Part shown: one piece after another, positions 1-7,667 of the stretch
Position numbering within the stretch: the stretch's first letter is position 1
Layout: the number at the start of each line of letters is the position of its first letter
From: Bacteroidales bacterium UBA6340
GTDB taxonomy: Bacteria > Bacteroidota > Bacteroidia > Bacteroidales > Paludibacteraceae
Reading direction: 5' to 3'
Assembly (NCBI GenBank): GCA_002440265.1
Contig: DJSG01000030.1
Coordinates: 1-20,702 of the forward strand
Length of the DNA stretch: 20,702 nt
The notes under the pieces: generated by a model
What the model was told of the DNA's origin: nothing
What the model saw: the letters and a program-made list of their open reading frames with translations, nothing else
Databases searched by the model: none
Translations under genes and position numbers: made by a program

Positions 1-67
1 CTGCAGACGTAAGCAGCCCGTGTTCTTTGACATATTAGACCTTCCCTAACTGACTAAGGAGTTCTAT

Positions 68-134
68 GATGCCCACAGGGCATCAATCGGAAATCCGCAA
101 TAAGGCGGTATTTCCTTCACCTTCAAAGGAGGGG
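68..134. repeat. Cluster of three small hairpins downstream of coaBC
   Basis: Three inverted repeats lie in tandem. The first is GATGCCC-ACA-GGGCATC at 68-84, a perfect 7-bp stem. The second, at 89-115, has arms GGAAATCCGC and GCGG-T-ATTTCC, a 10-bp stem with one bulged T and a 6-nt loop. The third is the short CCTT-CA-AAGG at 120-129, within CACCTTCAAAGGAGGG (118-133). That 16-mer recurs exactly at 5269-5284. No run of T follows the two larger stems on either strand, so they are not typical intrinsic terminators. They may be an interspersed palindromic element or a structured RNA. Nothing coding is recognised in 1-200. Confidence 0.5.
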
Positions 135-200
135 GAATAAAGATGATGTGAATGCTTGGGTGGTTCGTTGACAATGCGTGCCGCATCGTCATTGGGGAAT

Positions 201-1433
201 TTATAGGGGGCTTGTCACACAGTCGCTATGTAGGATAGCCTCTATAATTTCTTCCGCGACCCTGTCTTTGGTTGCCAATGGCAGCGGTGTTTGTGTTCCG
301 TTCGGGTATAATAGTGTTACTTGATTCGTATCTGTTCCGAACCCAGCCCCTGCGTCTTGCAACGAGTTGAGTACTATCATGTCGAGGTGCTTGCTCTGCA
401 TCTTGCGTGTCGCGTTCTGCACCTCGTTGTTGGTCTCCAGGGCGAACCCGACCAACACCTGATTATCCCGCTTGCAGTCTCCCAGCGTGGCTGCAATGTC
501 TTGTGTGGTTTGCAACTGCAGGGTCAGAGCCGTCTGACCGGGCTGCTTTTTTATCTTTTGCACCGCAGGTTCCGCAGGGGTGAAATCCGCCACAGCGGCG
601 CATAGTATGGTGATGTCCGCCTGTGCAAAGGCACTTACGGTAGCCGCTGCCATCTCTCGTGCCGACGACACATTCACCATCCGCAGGGGCGCAAACGCCT
701 CCCATGCGTGCATGGAGATATTTGTCGGACCGCTCACCACCGTCACTTCAGCCCCCATACGCAGGCATACCCGTGCCAATGCGTACCCCATCTTGCCTGT
801 GGAGGCATTGCTGATATACCGCACAGGGTCTATTGCCTCATGGGTCGGACCGGCAGTGATGAGTACTTGTCTGCCCTGTAGCGGCTTGTCCGACAAGGCA
901 TACTCTACCGCTGCCAACAGCACATCCGTCTCTTGCATACGCCCTTTGCCTGTCGTACCGCACGCCAAAGACCCCTCTGCGCAATCCAGCATGGTGATAT
1001 TCCCACGCGATGACAGCACACGTATCGCCTCTTGTGTCGCAGGTGCGGCATACATCTTGTCGTTCATGGCCGGGGCTATCACTACGGGCTTGCGCATTGC
1101 AGCAAAGGTTGTCGTCAGTGCGTCATCGGCTATGCCTGCTGACATCTTGCCTATCACATTCGCCGTAGCAGGGGCTACTATCATCATATCCGCCCAATCG
1201 GGCAGCGATATATGCTCCGTACTGTGCTCATTGATAGCCGCAAACACATCGCTATACACCTTATGCCCGCTCAATGTCTGCAAAGCAAGACAAGTAACGA
1301 ACTCCAATGCATTCTTGGTAGTCGTTACTTGCACTTCCGCGCCTGCTTTCGTCAGCAGACGTATCAACTCGGGTATCTTGTAGGCGGCAATACCGCCGCT
1401 GATACCTACTAATATGTGTTTACCCTTCAGCAA
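201..1433 (-). CDS. coaBC: Bifunctional phosphopantothenoylcysteine decarboxylase / phosphopantothenate-cysteine ligase (CoaBC, Dfp)
   Basis: The enzyme joins cysteine to 4'-phosphopantothenate (CoaB half) and then decarboxylates the product (CoaC half) in cytoplasmic coenzyme A synthesis. At 410 aa it has normal family length. The N-terminal flavoprotein half shows GISGGIAAYK (residues 10-19), the PAMNDKM motif near 121-127 and the substrate clamp around GSLACGTTGKGRM. The C-terminal ligase half begins near residue 188 with VLITAGPTHEAIDPVRYISN, followed by STGKMG, and has KIKK further on. The start is TTG at 1433: a TAA stop lies immediately upstream in frame, and the protein begins MLKGK, as homologues do. 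It lies 118 bp downstream of rpoZ and probably in the same transcript, with a repeat array filling the gap. recN often follows in related genomes but is outside this window. Confidence 0.96.
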   Translation of the reverse strand: MLKGKHILVGISGGIAAYKIPELIRLLTKAGAEVQVTTTKNALEFVTCLALQTLSGHKVYSDVFAAINEHSTEHISLPDWADMMIVAPATANVIGKMSAGIADDALTTTFAAMRKPVVIAPAMNDKMYAAPATQEAIRVLSSRGNITMLDCAEGSLACGTTGKGRMQETDVLLAAVEYALSDKPLQGRQVLITAGPTHEAIDPVRYISNASTGKMGYALARVCLRMGAEVTVVSGPTNISMHAWEAFAPLRMVNVSSAREMAAATVSAFAQADITILCAAVADFTPAEPAVQKIKKQPGQTALTLQLQTTQDIAATLGDCKRDNQVLVGFALETNNEVQNATRKMQSKHLDMIVLNSLQDAGAGFGTDTNQVTLLYPNGTQTPLPLATKDRVAEEIIEAILHSDCVTSPL

Positions 1434-1435
1434 TT

Positions 1436-1550
1436 ACAATTTACGATTTAGTTATTTACGATTTTATTATTTATGTATGATTGAGGAGTATTTACGATTT
1501 ATTTCCAAGTCCTCAAATAAATCGTACATCGTAAATTCGCAAATCGTAAA
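1436..1550. repeat. AATCGTAAAT repeat array with a 15-bp stem between rpoZ and coaBC
   Basis: The spacer consists largely of copies of ATTTACGATTT and its reverse complement. Copies in the first orientation lie near 1439, 1453 and 1490; copies in the opposite orientation lie near 1519 and 1541. The arms at 1490-1504 (ATTTACGATTTATTT) and 1515-1529 are complementary over 15 bp with one mismatch, with a 10-nt loop between. No promoter of the -33/-7 type is seen in it. The array runs right up to the TTG start of coaBC and forms its entire leader. Confidence 0.7.
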
Positions 1551-1551
1551 T

Positions 1552-1887
1552 CTACTTCAGTGCCTCGTCGCGATTGCTGCCGCGGTATATCAACTCACCG
1601 TCGATGAACTCTTGCGTCGCCATCAACGTGGGCTTGGGCAGCAACTCGTAACTGCGCGAAATATCTATCTGCTCCTGATTCTCAAAGGTTTCCTCTGAGG
1701 AATCGCTGGGAGTATTGAAGTCTTGCAACTTCGAATCCAACTCCTTCTTCAGTGCAGCACTGATTTGGTTGCTGCGCTTGGCGATGATTGCCACCGTCTC
1801 ATACACATTCCCTACCTTGGCTGTCAGTTCGTTCATGTCCCTCGTGATGGTAGTATGCGGGGCTTTGCTTTGCTTGTAATCAATCAT
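1552..1887 (-). CDS. rpoZ: DNA-directed RNA polymerase subunit omega (RpoZ, Bacteroidetes type)
   Basis: Omega is the small, non-catalytic RNA polymerase subunit that binds the beta' subunit and aids assembly. The product is 111 aa, the usual size for the long Bacteroidetes form. The segment around residues 26-44 (VGNVYETVAIIAKRSNQIS) matches the conserved omega/Rpb6 helix, in which an aromatic-E-x-V pattern is followed by a K/R-R-x-x-Q-I motif. The C-terminal half is acidic and less conserved (DSSEETFENQEQIDISRSYE). The ATG at 1887 is 13 nt after the bamD stop, so the two genes are almost certainly co-transcribed. The bamD-rpoZ-coaBC order is common in Bacteroidales and supports the call beyond the sequence match. 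Confidence 0.88.
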   Translation of the reverse strand: MIDYKQSKAPHTTITRDMNELTAKVGNVYETVAIIAKRSNQISAALKKELDSKLQDFNTPSDSSEETFENQEQIDISRSYELLPKPTLMATQEFIDGELIYRGSNRDEALK

Positions 1888-1900
1888 ATACTTACGTCTT

Positions 1901-2767
1901 TTATTGTTTCTTGGTTATCTTCTGCACATCTTTGCCGATACGCTCAGCGGCATTGCGGTGCTTGGAATCGGGATACTCGGTGATGAAACTATAGTACTCA
2001 TCCTCCGTATCACGGGCGCGTTCCAACTTCTTTGCCTCAAACGAGTTGAGCATCTGCTGATATTTGGCTTGCAGTATCAGCCAACTCAGTTCCTCCTGAT
2101 ACTTGTTCGTCGGATAGGTGCGCAGCGCATTGCGTGCCGTTATCTCGCAACTCAGGTAGTTATTGCCCAAATACGAGCCTAAGTTATAGTATAGTTTAGC
2201 GTTCAGATACTCTTTGTATGCTAATTTGTCATACAACTCACCCATCTCCGTATAGGCTTGCTCTGCGTAAGGACTCTCGGGGTATAGTTCTACGAATTGC
2301 GTGAAGAACTCTATCCCTTTCTTGGTCTCAGTCTGGTCCAAGCGTGCATCGGGTGAATCCAAGTAGTAGCAATGCCCCACCTGAAAGCGTGCCTCCACAA
2401 TGTACTTGCCCTTCGGGTAGTTGCGGATATAAGCCTGATAGTACTCCGTTGCCGAAGCATAGTCTTTCTGTCCCATGTAGCAACGCGCCAGATATGCCAA
2501 TATGTCCTCAGAACGCTCTGTACCTTTGTAGTAGGTGCTGACATCGTCCAGCAACGTCTGTGCCTTCACGTACTGCTTGTCATTGAAATACACCAATGCT
2601 TTCTGGTATTTCAGTTCGGGGTCTTTCGACTTCAGCAACTGCTGATACTCGCCGCATGCTGTCATAGCACACAGCAATACGCACCATACGCACAAGCGAA
2701 TACTCTTCACTCGACACGTATGCATAGGCTCAGTATGCCTGTTTCTCTGTATGCTGTTTTGTACCAT
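1901..2767 (-). CDS. bamD: Outer-membrane protein assembly lipoprotein BamD
   Basis: BamD is the essential TPR lipoprotein of the BAM complex, which folds beta-barrel proteins into the outer membrane from the periplasmic side. The 288-aa product has a basic N-terminus, a hydrophobic stretch (LCVWCVLLCAM) and a lipobox ending MTAC with the lipidated Cys near residue 38. Tetratricopeptide-like helix pairs follow, for example ALVYFNDKQYVKAQTLLDDV, AYLARCYMGQKDYASATEYY and FFTQFVELYPESPYAEQAY. The ATG at 2767 is preferred because GAGGG lies about 8 nt upstream and the promoter predicts a leader of about 20 nt. The ATG at 2725 would give a more usual short signal peptide and cannot be excluded. 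rpoZ follows after 13 nt. Confidence 0.9.
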   Translation of the reverse strand: MVQNSIQRNRHTEPMHTCRVKSIRLCVWCVLLCAMTACGEYQQLLKSKDPELKYQKALVYFNDKQYVKAQTLLDDVSTYYKGTERSEDILAYLARCYMGQKDYASATEYYQAYIRNYPKGKYIVEARFQVGHCYYLDSPDARLDQTETKKGIEFFTQFVELYPESPYAEQAYTEMGELYDKLAYKEYLNAKLYYNLGSYLGNNYLSCEITARNALRTYPTNKYQEELSWLILQAKYQQMLNSFEAKKLERARDTEDEYYSFITEYPDSKHRNAAERIGKDVQKITKKQ

Positions 2768-2795
2768 AAAAAGCCCTCGTATCCAAATTAGCCCG

Positions 2796-2827
2796 CAAAG
2801 ATACTACATTTCTGTGACTTATGCAAG
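2796..2827 (-). promoter_or_regulatory. Promoter of bamD-rpoZ-coaBC
   Basis: Read on the minus strand, the -33 box is CTTG (2824-2827), then exactly 20 bp, then the -7 box TATCTTTG (2796-2803). This fits the Bacteroidetes consensus TTTG / TAnnTTTG with one mismatch. A start site about 7 nt beyond the -7 box gives a leader of about 20 nt to the ATG at 2767. Confidence 0.75.
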
Positions 2828-2900
2828 TTATCATGACATTTTACCGGACGGCACGAATTTGATGTGATTGACTTTTCATTTTTCTTAGTCATGCCTCATC

Positions 2901-4100
2901 TCAATACAGCATACCAAACAGCCAAAGAGGTATCTCTCTGGCAAACCCTTGTTCGATATTGTCCAACACCAGATACGCATTCGCCACCCCGCGTATTTGT
3001 TGTTGTGATTTGTTGGCACCGCCCACCTCAAAAGTATAGGTATCGTCTATCAGAAAATCGGCATCCGACGGGGCATACGTCACCCGGTGCGTAGCCTCCA
3101 TCTGATTGACAAAGAATGTCTCACGCACATTGCCCACATCCGTCTTCTCGCGAGCAAAAGCGTAGGCGTAGTTCGTGTTGCCCAGATAAATCTTTTCGGG
3201 TTTTGCCATCGGTTTCAAGCCACCTGATGCCTTGTCAAGCGTCAAGACAGCCTTTGCACGGCTGAGATAATAGAGATAATTAAGCAGTGTAAGGCGGGTA
3301 GTGCCCAAGTCCCGACTGAGTGCGGTGATGTTAGGCACCAATGGTACCAACTGCGCTATCAGCCCGAACAGTTTCTTGATACGTTGGATAGTCGTGTACT
3401 CAATATCCACCACGGCAGGCAGGTCCTGCTCCATTATCTGCGTGAACGTGGCTAGCAGTTTGTCGTGATAAGCCTCCTTATCTTCCTTATAAAAAGGATA
3501 GTAGCCATACTCCAAATACTCGCGGAAAGCAGGTAATGGGTGTAGCATCTTCACCACATCTGCCGCAATAGACACGTGGTTATGCAGCACATCTTCAATA
3601 CTATAAGCAGGAAAAGACAGCCCGCGGTCAAACTCCAAGTATTCGCGAAAACTGAGCCCTTGCAGGTAGTACATCGTGGCACGACGAGAGAGGTCTGCTT
3701 CACCGTCTTCCAACTGCAAAAGCGATGAGCCTGTAAACACGACATACAGTTGCGGGTAGTCGTCGTATATCTGCTTGAGTTCGGCAGACCAATTCGGATA
3801 GCGGTGTACCTCGTCCAAAAACAGGTGTGTACCACCGTTCTGATGAAACTCGCGCACCAAGTCCAAGAGCGTGTGCGTGGAGAAATACAGGTTATCCAAA
3901 CTGACATACAAGGCTTGTGTCGGAGCGGTACCAAACTCCATCCGTATCCGTTGCAGTATCATCGTGGTCTTGCCGGCACCGCGGGCTCCGAGAATGCCCA
4001 GCAAATGGGCACTCCAACGGATACGATGATACAAATACCGAGTAAAACTTGTATCAGTATTCGCCAAACGGCGATAGAAAACTCCAAACAATTCTCTCAT
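2901..4100 (-). CDS. AAA-family ATPase with DUF4143 C-terminal domain
   Basis: This 399-aa protein has the AAA_14 / DUF4143 architecture seen in a large family of bacterial and archaeal ATPases, most of unknown function. Walker A is GARGAGKTT (residues 38-46), Walker B is LFLDEVHR (93-100, acidic pair D96-E97), and a sensor-1-like strand VVFTGSS lies at 120-126. The paired arginines of DLSRRA (136-141) are a candidate arginine finger. DUF4143 starts near residue 215 with GYYPFYKED and ends in a region resembling a PD-(D/E)xK-like fold (ADFLIDDTYTFEVGG), as is common in this family. It has its own promoter with a duplicated box. Neighbours on both sides are unrelated housekeeping or surface genes, so context gives no function. 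The substrate is unknown. Confidence 0.85.
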   Translation of the reverse strand: MRELFGVFYRRLANTDTSFTRYLYHRIRWSAHLLGILGARGAGKTTMILQRIRMEFGTAPTQALYVSLDNLYFSTHTLLDLVREFHQNGGTHLFLDEVHRYPNWSAELKQIYDDYPQLYVVFTGSSLLQLEDGEADLSRRATMYYLQGLSFREYLEFDRGLSFPAYSIEDVLHNHVSIAADVVKMLHPLPAFREYLEYGYYPFYKEDKEAYHDKLLATFTQIMEQDLPAVVDIEYTTIQRIKKLFGLIAQLVPLVPNITALSRDLGTTRLTLLNYLYYLSRAKAVLTLDKASGGLKPMAKPEKIYLGNTNYAYAFAREKTDVGNVRETFFVNQMEATHRVTYAPSDADFLIDDTYTFEVGGANKSQQQIRGVANAYLVLDNIEQGFAREIPLWLFGMLY

Positions 4101-4126
4101 AACTCTTGTCTGTATGATTTACGCTG

Positions 4127-4158
4127 CAAAGGTACTATTGTTTTTTCAAATAAACAAA
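4127..4158 (-). promoter_or_regulatory. Promoter of the AAA/DUF4143 ATPase gene
   Basis: On the minus strand the -33 box is TTTG (4155-4158), then exactly 20 bp, then the -7 box TACCTTTG (4127-4134). Both boxes match the Bacteroidetes consensus perfectly. The predicted leader to the ATG at 4100 is about 20 nt. Confidence 0.8.
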
Positions 4159-4192
4159 AATTATCCGATATTGTTTTCTCAAATAAACAAAA
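4136..4192. repeat. Duplicated 24-bp box at the ATPase promoter (possible operator)
   Basis: Two direct copies, at 4136-4159 and 4169-4192, differ by one base. Each runs from TATTGTTTT through CAAATAAACAAAA. They start 33 bp apart, about three helical turns. The promoter-proximal copy contains the -33 box and much of the spacer, so a protein bound to both copies would cover the promoter. The regulator is not identified. Confidence 0.55.
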
Positions 4193-4248
4193 TAAGCAGC
4201 AATCTGTTCTTTGCAAAACACAACAGACGAAGTTACCCGGTGAGAAGT

Positions 4249-5247
4249 CTACAAATCTTGGACGAGACGCACCGAGAAGCCTGAGCAGCGGCTGTTGTTG
4301 CTCCGTGTATAGAAGCGGTAACTGCGGAAGGACAGACGGTACGCATCGGTGCCATCATACACCGTACTCGACCAATAATAGCCGTCTTTCTGCACATCGC
4401 TCACGCCATAAACGCTACGACCGCCCGCCGCAGGGAGAAAGACTGCACCCGCATTTTCCATCTGCTGCCAATCAGAGAGCGTGTAAGTGTTGTCTGACCA
4501 GTGCGAGTTCACATTATCATCGTAATAGTAACCACCTTGGTCGGCTAAACCTTTTTCGGTACTTGGGGTGAATGTAATGCCGACAGGAGCAATCCAATTG
4601 TCAGGCAGTATAATGGTGCCATTCACTCCATTCACCTTGCCCAAACCAAAGAGTTTCTGTGCATTTGCACGAGCATAGAAGATGTAATACCACTCTTCAC
4701 AGGCGGGTGTGCGCCACGTATTGGGAGCATCGGTACCGATAGTATTGGTACCCCAATCTACAAATGTCTGATAGTCGTTATATGTGGTGCTTGTATTGGT
4801 GGGATTATTGCCGGTTCCCCAACCGAAAAGGTCTATCCAACCTGTATAGGTATCGGAGATATTAGCGTTATCACTGCCGATATAGTCGTACTGATTATTG
4901 GCAAAGCACCATTTGTTCGTGGAGGCTTGGTACAGAAGGTTGCCTTTGGCAAAAGACACTTGCTTGTCCGCAGATACCGAGAACACACCTTGCCCTTCAG
5001 GATTGCACTTGTTGATATAGACAGTATCCTTCACATACACCGTATCCCGCTTAGTAAGGATAACGGTATCGTGTATCTCCTCGCACTCTTGCAGGATACC
5101 TTCGGGGAACGGCAAGAATGTTACACTATCCACATCGGTGATGAAGAACTGCATGTAGGTGTTGCCTTCCCACACCTGCATACGACGCTGAGCATTAACG
5201 CTCAATACAACAGCGAACATCGTCGCCAATAGAAGCAGTTTTTTCAT
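4249..5247 (-). CDS. Secreted protein with FISUMP / C-type-lectin-like C-terminal domain
   Basis: The ATG at 5247 is preferred: it gives a clean signal peptide (MKKLLLLATMFAVVLSVNAQ) in a 332-aa protein. An in-frame upstream start at 5277 would run through an extragenic repeat. Residues about 25-45 (MQFFITDVDSVTF) resemble a short segment common after the signal peptide in Bacteroidales surface proteins. A linker with DTV repeats follows (59-80). From residue 88 the protein matches a large Bacteroidales family (GVFSVSADKQVSFAKGNLLY). The end, from about 268 (FLPAAGGR, then GYYWSST at 289-295, ending GFSVRLVQ at 323-330), is a FISUMP-type domain related to the C-type-lectin fold. Residues 306-321 use mostly NNC codons, as in diversity-generating retroelement variable regions. 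Function is probably extracellular binding; the ligand is unknown. No promoter box is seen upstream. Confidence 0.8.
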   Translation of the reverse strand: MKKLLLLATMFAVVLSVNAQRRMQVWEGNTYMQFFITDVDSVTFLPFPEGILQECEEIHDTVILTKRDTVYVKDTVYINKCNPEGQGVFSVSADKQVSFAKGNLLYQASTNKWCFANNQYDYIGSDNANISDTYTGWIDLFGWGTGNNPTNTSTTYNDYQTFVDWGTNTIGTDAPNTWRTPACEEWYYIFYARANAQKLFGLGKVNGVNGTIILPDNWIAPVGITFTPSTEKGLADQGGYYYDDNVNSHWSDNTYTLSDWQQMENAGAVFLPAAGGRSVYGVSDVQKDGYYWSSTVYDGTDAYRLSFRSYRFYTRSNNSRCSGFSVRLVQDL

Positions 5248-5257
5248 AATTCTGGAC

Positions 5258-5290
5258 CTCCCCCGCCCCACCTTCAAAGGAGGGCGTCAG
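5258..5290. repeat. Extragenic palindromic repeat
   Basis: A C-rich stretch (CCTCCCCC, 5258-5265) is followed by CACCTTCAAAGGAGGG (5269-5284), so CCTCC and GGAGG can pair around an inner CCTT-CA-AAGG. The 16-mer is identical to 118-133. Two copies about 5.1 kb apart point to an interspersed element of this genome. Confidence 0.6.
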
Positions 5291-5352
5291 AGAGGATTTG
5301 TTATTGGTTGTTAGACATTTGTTGTTTTATCGGGCGGATAAGTCCGACGGGA

Positions 5353-6381
5353 CTAAGAGTTTTTTACTCCTATTTTGTTCAATCGCCGTATGATGTCGGG
5401 CAACTGCTTGAAGCCGACACTCGACCGCCGCCAGTTCATCGCGTCAATGGCAGGCGAACCCTGATACATACCTGCCTTGCGGACGCTGCCTGCCACACCT
5501 GCTTGCGCACCGAAGACACAGCGGTCGGCTATCTCGATATGCCCTGCCACGCCCACCTGTCCGGCAAGAATACAATGGCTGCCCACCTTGGTGGAGCCGG
5601 CTATCCCCACTTGCGCACAGAGAAACGTCGATTCACCCACTTCCACGTTGTGCGCCACCTGTACAAGGTTGTCAATCTTTACGTTACGATGTATGCGCGT
5701 GCTACCCATCATTGCCCTGTCCACGGTCGTGTTGGCACCTATCTCCACATCGTCCTCTACCACCACATTGCCTATCTGCGGCAGTTTCTGATTCACCCCT
5801 TGTGCATCCGGCTCAAAGCCGAAACCGTCGGCACCTATCACCACGCCCGCATGCAGGATACAGCCCTTGCCTACCACGCAATTGTAATACACTTTCACCC
5901 CCGCATACAGAATCGTGCCATCTCCAATCCGCACATTATCACCTATATACGTATTCGGATATATCTGCACGCCCTTACCTATCCGTACATTCTTGCCGAT
6001 ATAGGCAAAAGCCCCGATGTAAGCATCTTCGGGCACCTCCACGCCCTCGCTGATGTAGCACGGTTGCTCTACCCCTTTGCGCGGCGGGTTCATGGCTTTT
6101 GCCACCAACTGCAGCAACTGCCCCATCGCACTACGGGCATTCTCCACGGCAATCACTGCTGCCCCGCTGTGCGGTTCCTGCCCGTTCAGCAGACTGGCTG
6201 TTACCAACACCACAGAAGCCTGTGTATCAGGCAGGTATTGCATATATTTCTCCTCGCAGAGGAAACAGAGTTTACCCTCCGTTGCCTGCTCGATAGGGGC
6301 TACGTCGCTCACCGTCTTATTGCCGTTACCGTATAACTTGCCGCCCAATAGCGCGGCTATTTGTTGTGCTGAAAATTCCAT
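5353..6381 (-). CDS. lpxD: UDP-3-O-acylglucosamine N-acyltransferase (LpxD)
   Basis: LpxD transfers the second acyl chain, from acyl-ACP, onto UDP-3-O-acylglucosamine in lipid A synthesis. The 342-aa length is normal. The N-terminal uridine-binding domain (residues 1 to about 95, with DVAPIEQATEGKLCFL) is followed by a left-handed beta-helix of hexapeptide repeats from about 105 (IGAFAYIGKNVRIGKG, and onwards). GADGFGFEP and the VQVAHNV segment carry family-conserved residues; the His of AHNV is the likely general base. The gene follows the HD hydrolase after 49 nt and probably shares its promoter. In many Bacteroidales lpxC/fabZ and lpxA follow lpxD; here a FISUMP gene follows instead. A weak 5-bp hairpin overlaps the stop codon. 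Confidence 0.95.
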   Translation of the reverse strand: MEFSAQQIAALLGGKLYGNGNKTVSDVAPIEQATEGKLCFLCEEKYMQYLPDTQASVVLVTASLLNGQEPHSGAAVIAVENARSAMGQLLQLVAKAMNPPRKGVEQPCYISEGVEVPEDAYIGAFAYIGKNVRIGKGVQIYPNTYIGDNVRIGDGTILYAGVKVYYNCVVGKGCILHAGVVIGADGFGFEPDAQGVNQKLPQIGNVVVEDDVEIGANTTVDRAMMGSTRIHRNVKIDNLVQVAHNVEVGESTFLCAQVGIAGSTKVGSHCILAGQVGVAGHIEIADRCVFGAQAGVAGSVRKAGMYQGSPAIDAMNWRRSSVGFKQLPDIIRRLNKIGVKNS

Positions 6382-6387
6382 GATTGT

Positions 6388-6418
6388 TAGTTAATAGTTA
6401 ATAATTAATAGTTAATAG
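6388..6418. repeat. TTAATAG tandem/palindromic AT-rich repeat between the HD gene and lpxD
   Basis: Overlapping copies of GTTAATAGTTAATA and its near-palindrome TAATTA fill most of the 49-nt spacer. It is low-complexity DNA, and no promoter box is seen in it. Confidence 0.5.
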
Positions 6419-6430
6419 GCGTGATAGACC

Positions 6431-7645
6431 TTATATTTTGTAGTAGAACAGGTACAATTTCCTGGGTTTGTAGGTGAGCGTCTGCAGATTGAGCATATCC
6501 GATGCCTCGGCAATGTCGCGCGTGGCGCCGTCCTTGAACAGAATATCTATCGAGTCATCCTTCTCCGAATAGGTGTTCGAGGTCGACACATGCTCCACAA
6601 AGAAGTCCTCCGCGTCCTGCTCGCTCACCCCGAAATGTGCGGCATACTGCTCCCGCAACTCCTGCTTTTCCTCCTCACTCAAAGGCTTGTCCAGCAGCCG
6701 TCCTTTGAACAGCCGTCTGTTCGTAAAGCACTGACTCAGAATACTTAACACCTTGTCATCACTGCTCATCCACACCTTGATGGCACTCATTATGTCCGAG
6801 TCGTCCAGCAATGCGTATTGCTCCAACGGGTAGTCGCTTGCCGCAAACTCCTCCGCTGTAACATGGTTGTACAGGAAATAGTGCAGCGCAGGCGAACAGA
6901 ACAACTCCGTGCCCTCTGCCGCCAACCGTTTGGCACGCTCTAATATCTTGATTAGCAACTGCTCAGCCGCCACCGATGTCTTGTGCAGATACACCTGCCA
7001 GTACATCAGCCGCCGTGCCACGAGGAACTTCTCCACCGAGTAGATGCCCTTTGCTTCCACCACCAGTTTGTCGTCCACCACATTCATCATCTTCAGTATG
7101 CGCGCACTCGCCACGCTCCCCTCCGTCACTCCGCAGAAGAACGAATCGCGGCAGAGATAGTCCAATCTGTCCACGTCCAACTGGCTGCTAATCAACTGAT
7201 GCAGGAAGTGCTTCGGGTACTCGTCTTTGAATATCGCCATTGCCATATCCAACTGCCCGCCCAAGTCGCGGTTAATCCGCTCCATCATCCGCAGGCTCAC
7301 CTCCTCATGCGTGATGCCGTCCACCAGCGTATGCTCCATCACGTGCGAGAACGGACCATGTCCGATGTCGTGGAGCAGTATCGCCGCCATGGCTGCAATG
7401 CCCTCATTATGAGATATATCCACACCCTTTTGGCGTAGCGAGGTGATGGCCTCTTCCATCAGGTGCATTGCCCCCAACGAGTGCAAGAAACGACTGTGCA
7501 TCGCTCCCGGATACACAAAAAAACTCAGTCCTAACTGTCTTATCCTGTTCAACCGCTGCACATAAGGGTGCTGCAACACGTTAAGCAGCACATCATTAGG
7601 CACCGACAAAAAACCGAACACAGGGTCATTCACTATCTTCCGCAT
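6431..7645 (-). CDS. HD-domain phosphohydrolase (dNTPase / SAMHD1-like family)
   Basis: This 404-aa protein belongs to the HD superfamily branch related to dGTPases and SAMHD1, a conserved neighbour of lpxD in Bacteroidales. Metal-binding signatures are visible: H in SRFLHSLGAMHLM (about residue 55), the HD pair in LLHDIGHGPFSH (about 93-102), and the later D in SSQLDVDRLDYLCRD (about 154-168). The order H...HD...D is complete, so it may be an active phosphohydrolase; the nucleotide substrate is not known from sequence. The C-terminal third (LFKGRLLDKPLSEEEKQEL onwards) is the usual family extension. It has its own perfect promoter and is followed by lpxD after 49 nt. Confidence 0.88.
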   Translation of the reverse strand: MRKIVNDPVFGFLSVPNDVLLNVLQHPYVQRLNRIRQLGLSFFVYPGAMHSRFLHSLGAMHLMEEAITSLRQKGVDISHNEGIAAMAAILLHDIGHGPFSHVMEHTLVDGITHEEVSLRMMERINRDLGGQLDMAMAIFKDEYPKHFLHQLISSQLDVDRLDYLCRDSFFCGVTEGSVASARILKMMNVVDDKLVVEAKGIYSVEKFLVARRLMYWQVYLHKTSVAAEQLLIKILERAKRLAAEGTELFCSPALHYFLYNHVTAEEFAASDYPLEQYALLDDSDIMSAIKVWMSSDDKVLSILSQCFTNRRLFKGRLLDKPLSEEEKQELREQYAAHFGVSEQDAEDFFVEHVSTSNTYSEKDDSIDILFKDGATRDIAEASDMLNLQTLTYKPRKLYLFYYKI

Positions 7646-7667
7646 AACAAAACAAGAATATCGACTA

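Noticed and set aside
21..45. Similarity of TTCTTTGACATATTAG to sequences seen near CRISPR leaders in Bacteroidetes
   Set aside because: No repeat-spacer unit follows, and the resemblance is short and from memory only.
5248..5277. Longer N-terminus of the FISUMP protein (start at 5277)
   Set aside because: The extra 10 residues come from an extragenic repeat, and the signal peptide begins cleanly at 5247.
5338..5360. Terminator at the lpxD stop codon (AGTCC-CGTC-GGACT)
   Set aside because: The stem is only 5 bp, it overlaps the stop codon, and no T-run follows on the minus strand.
5308..6336. A 342-codon open frame opposite lpxD
   Set aside because: The minus-strand lpxD product is unmistakable. 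The plus-strand translation is rich in His, Arg and Cys with no recognisable motif.
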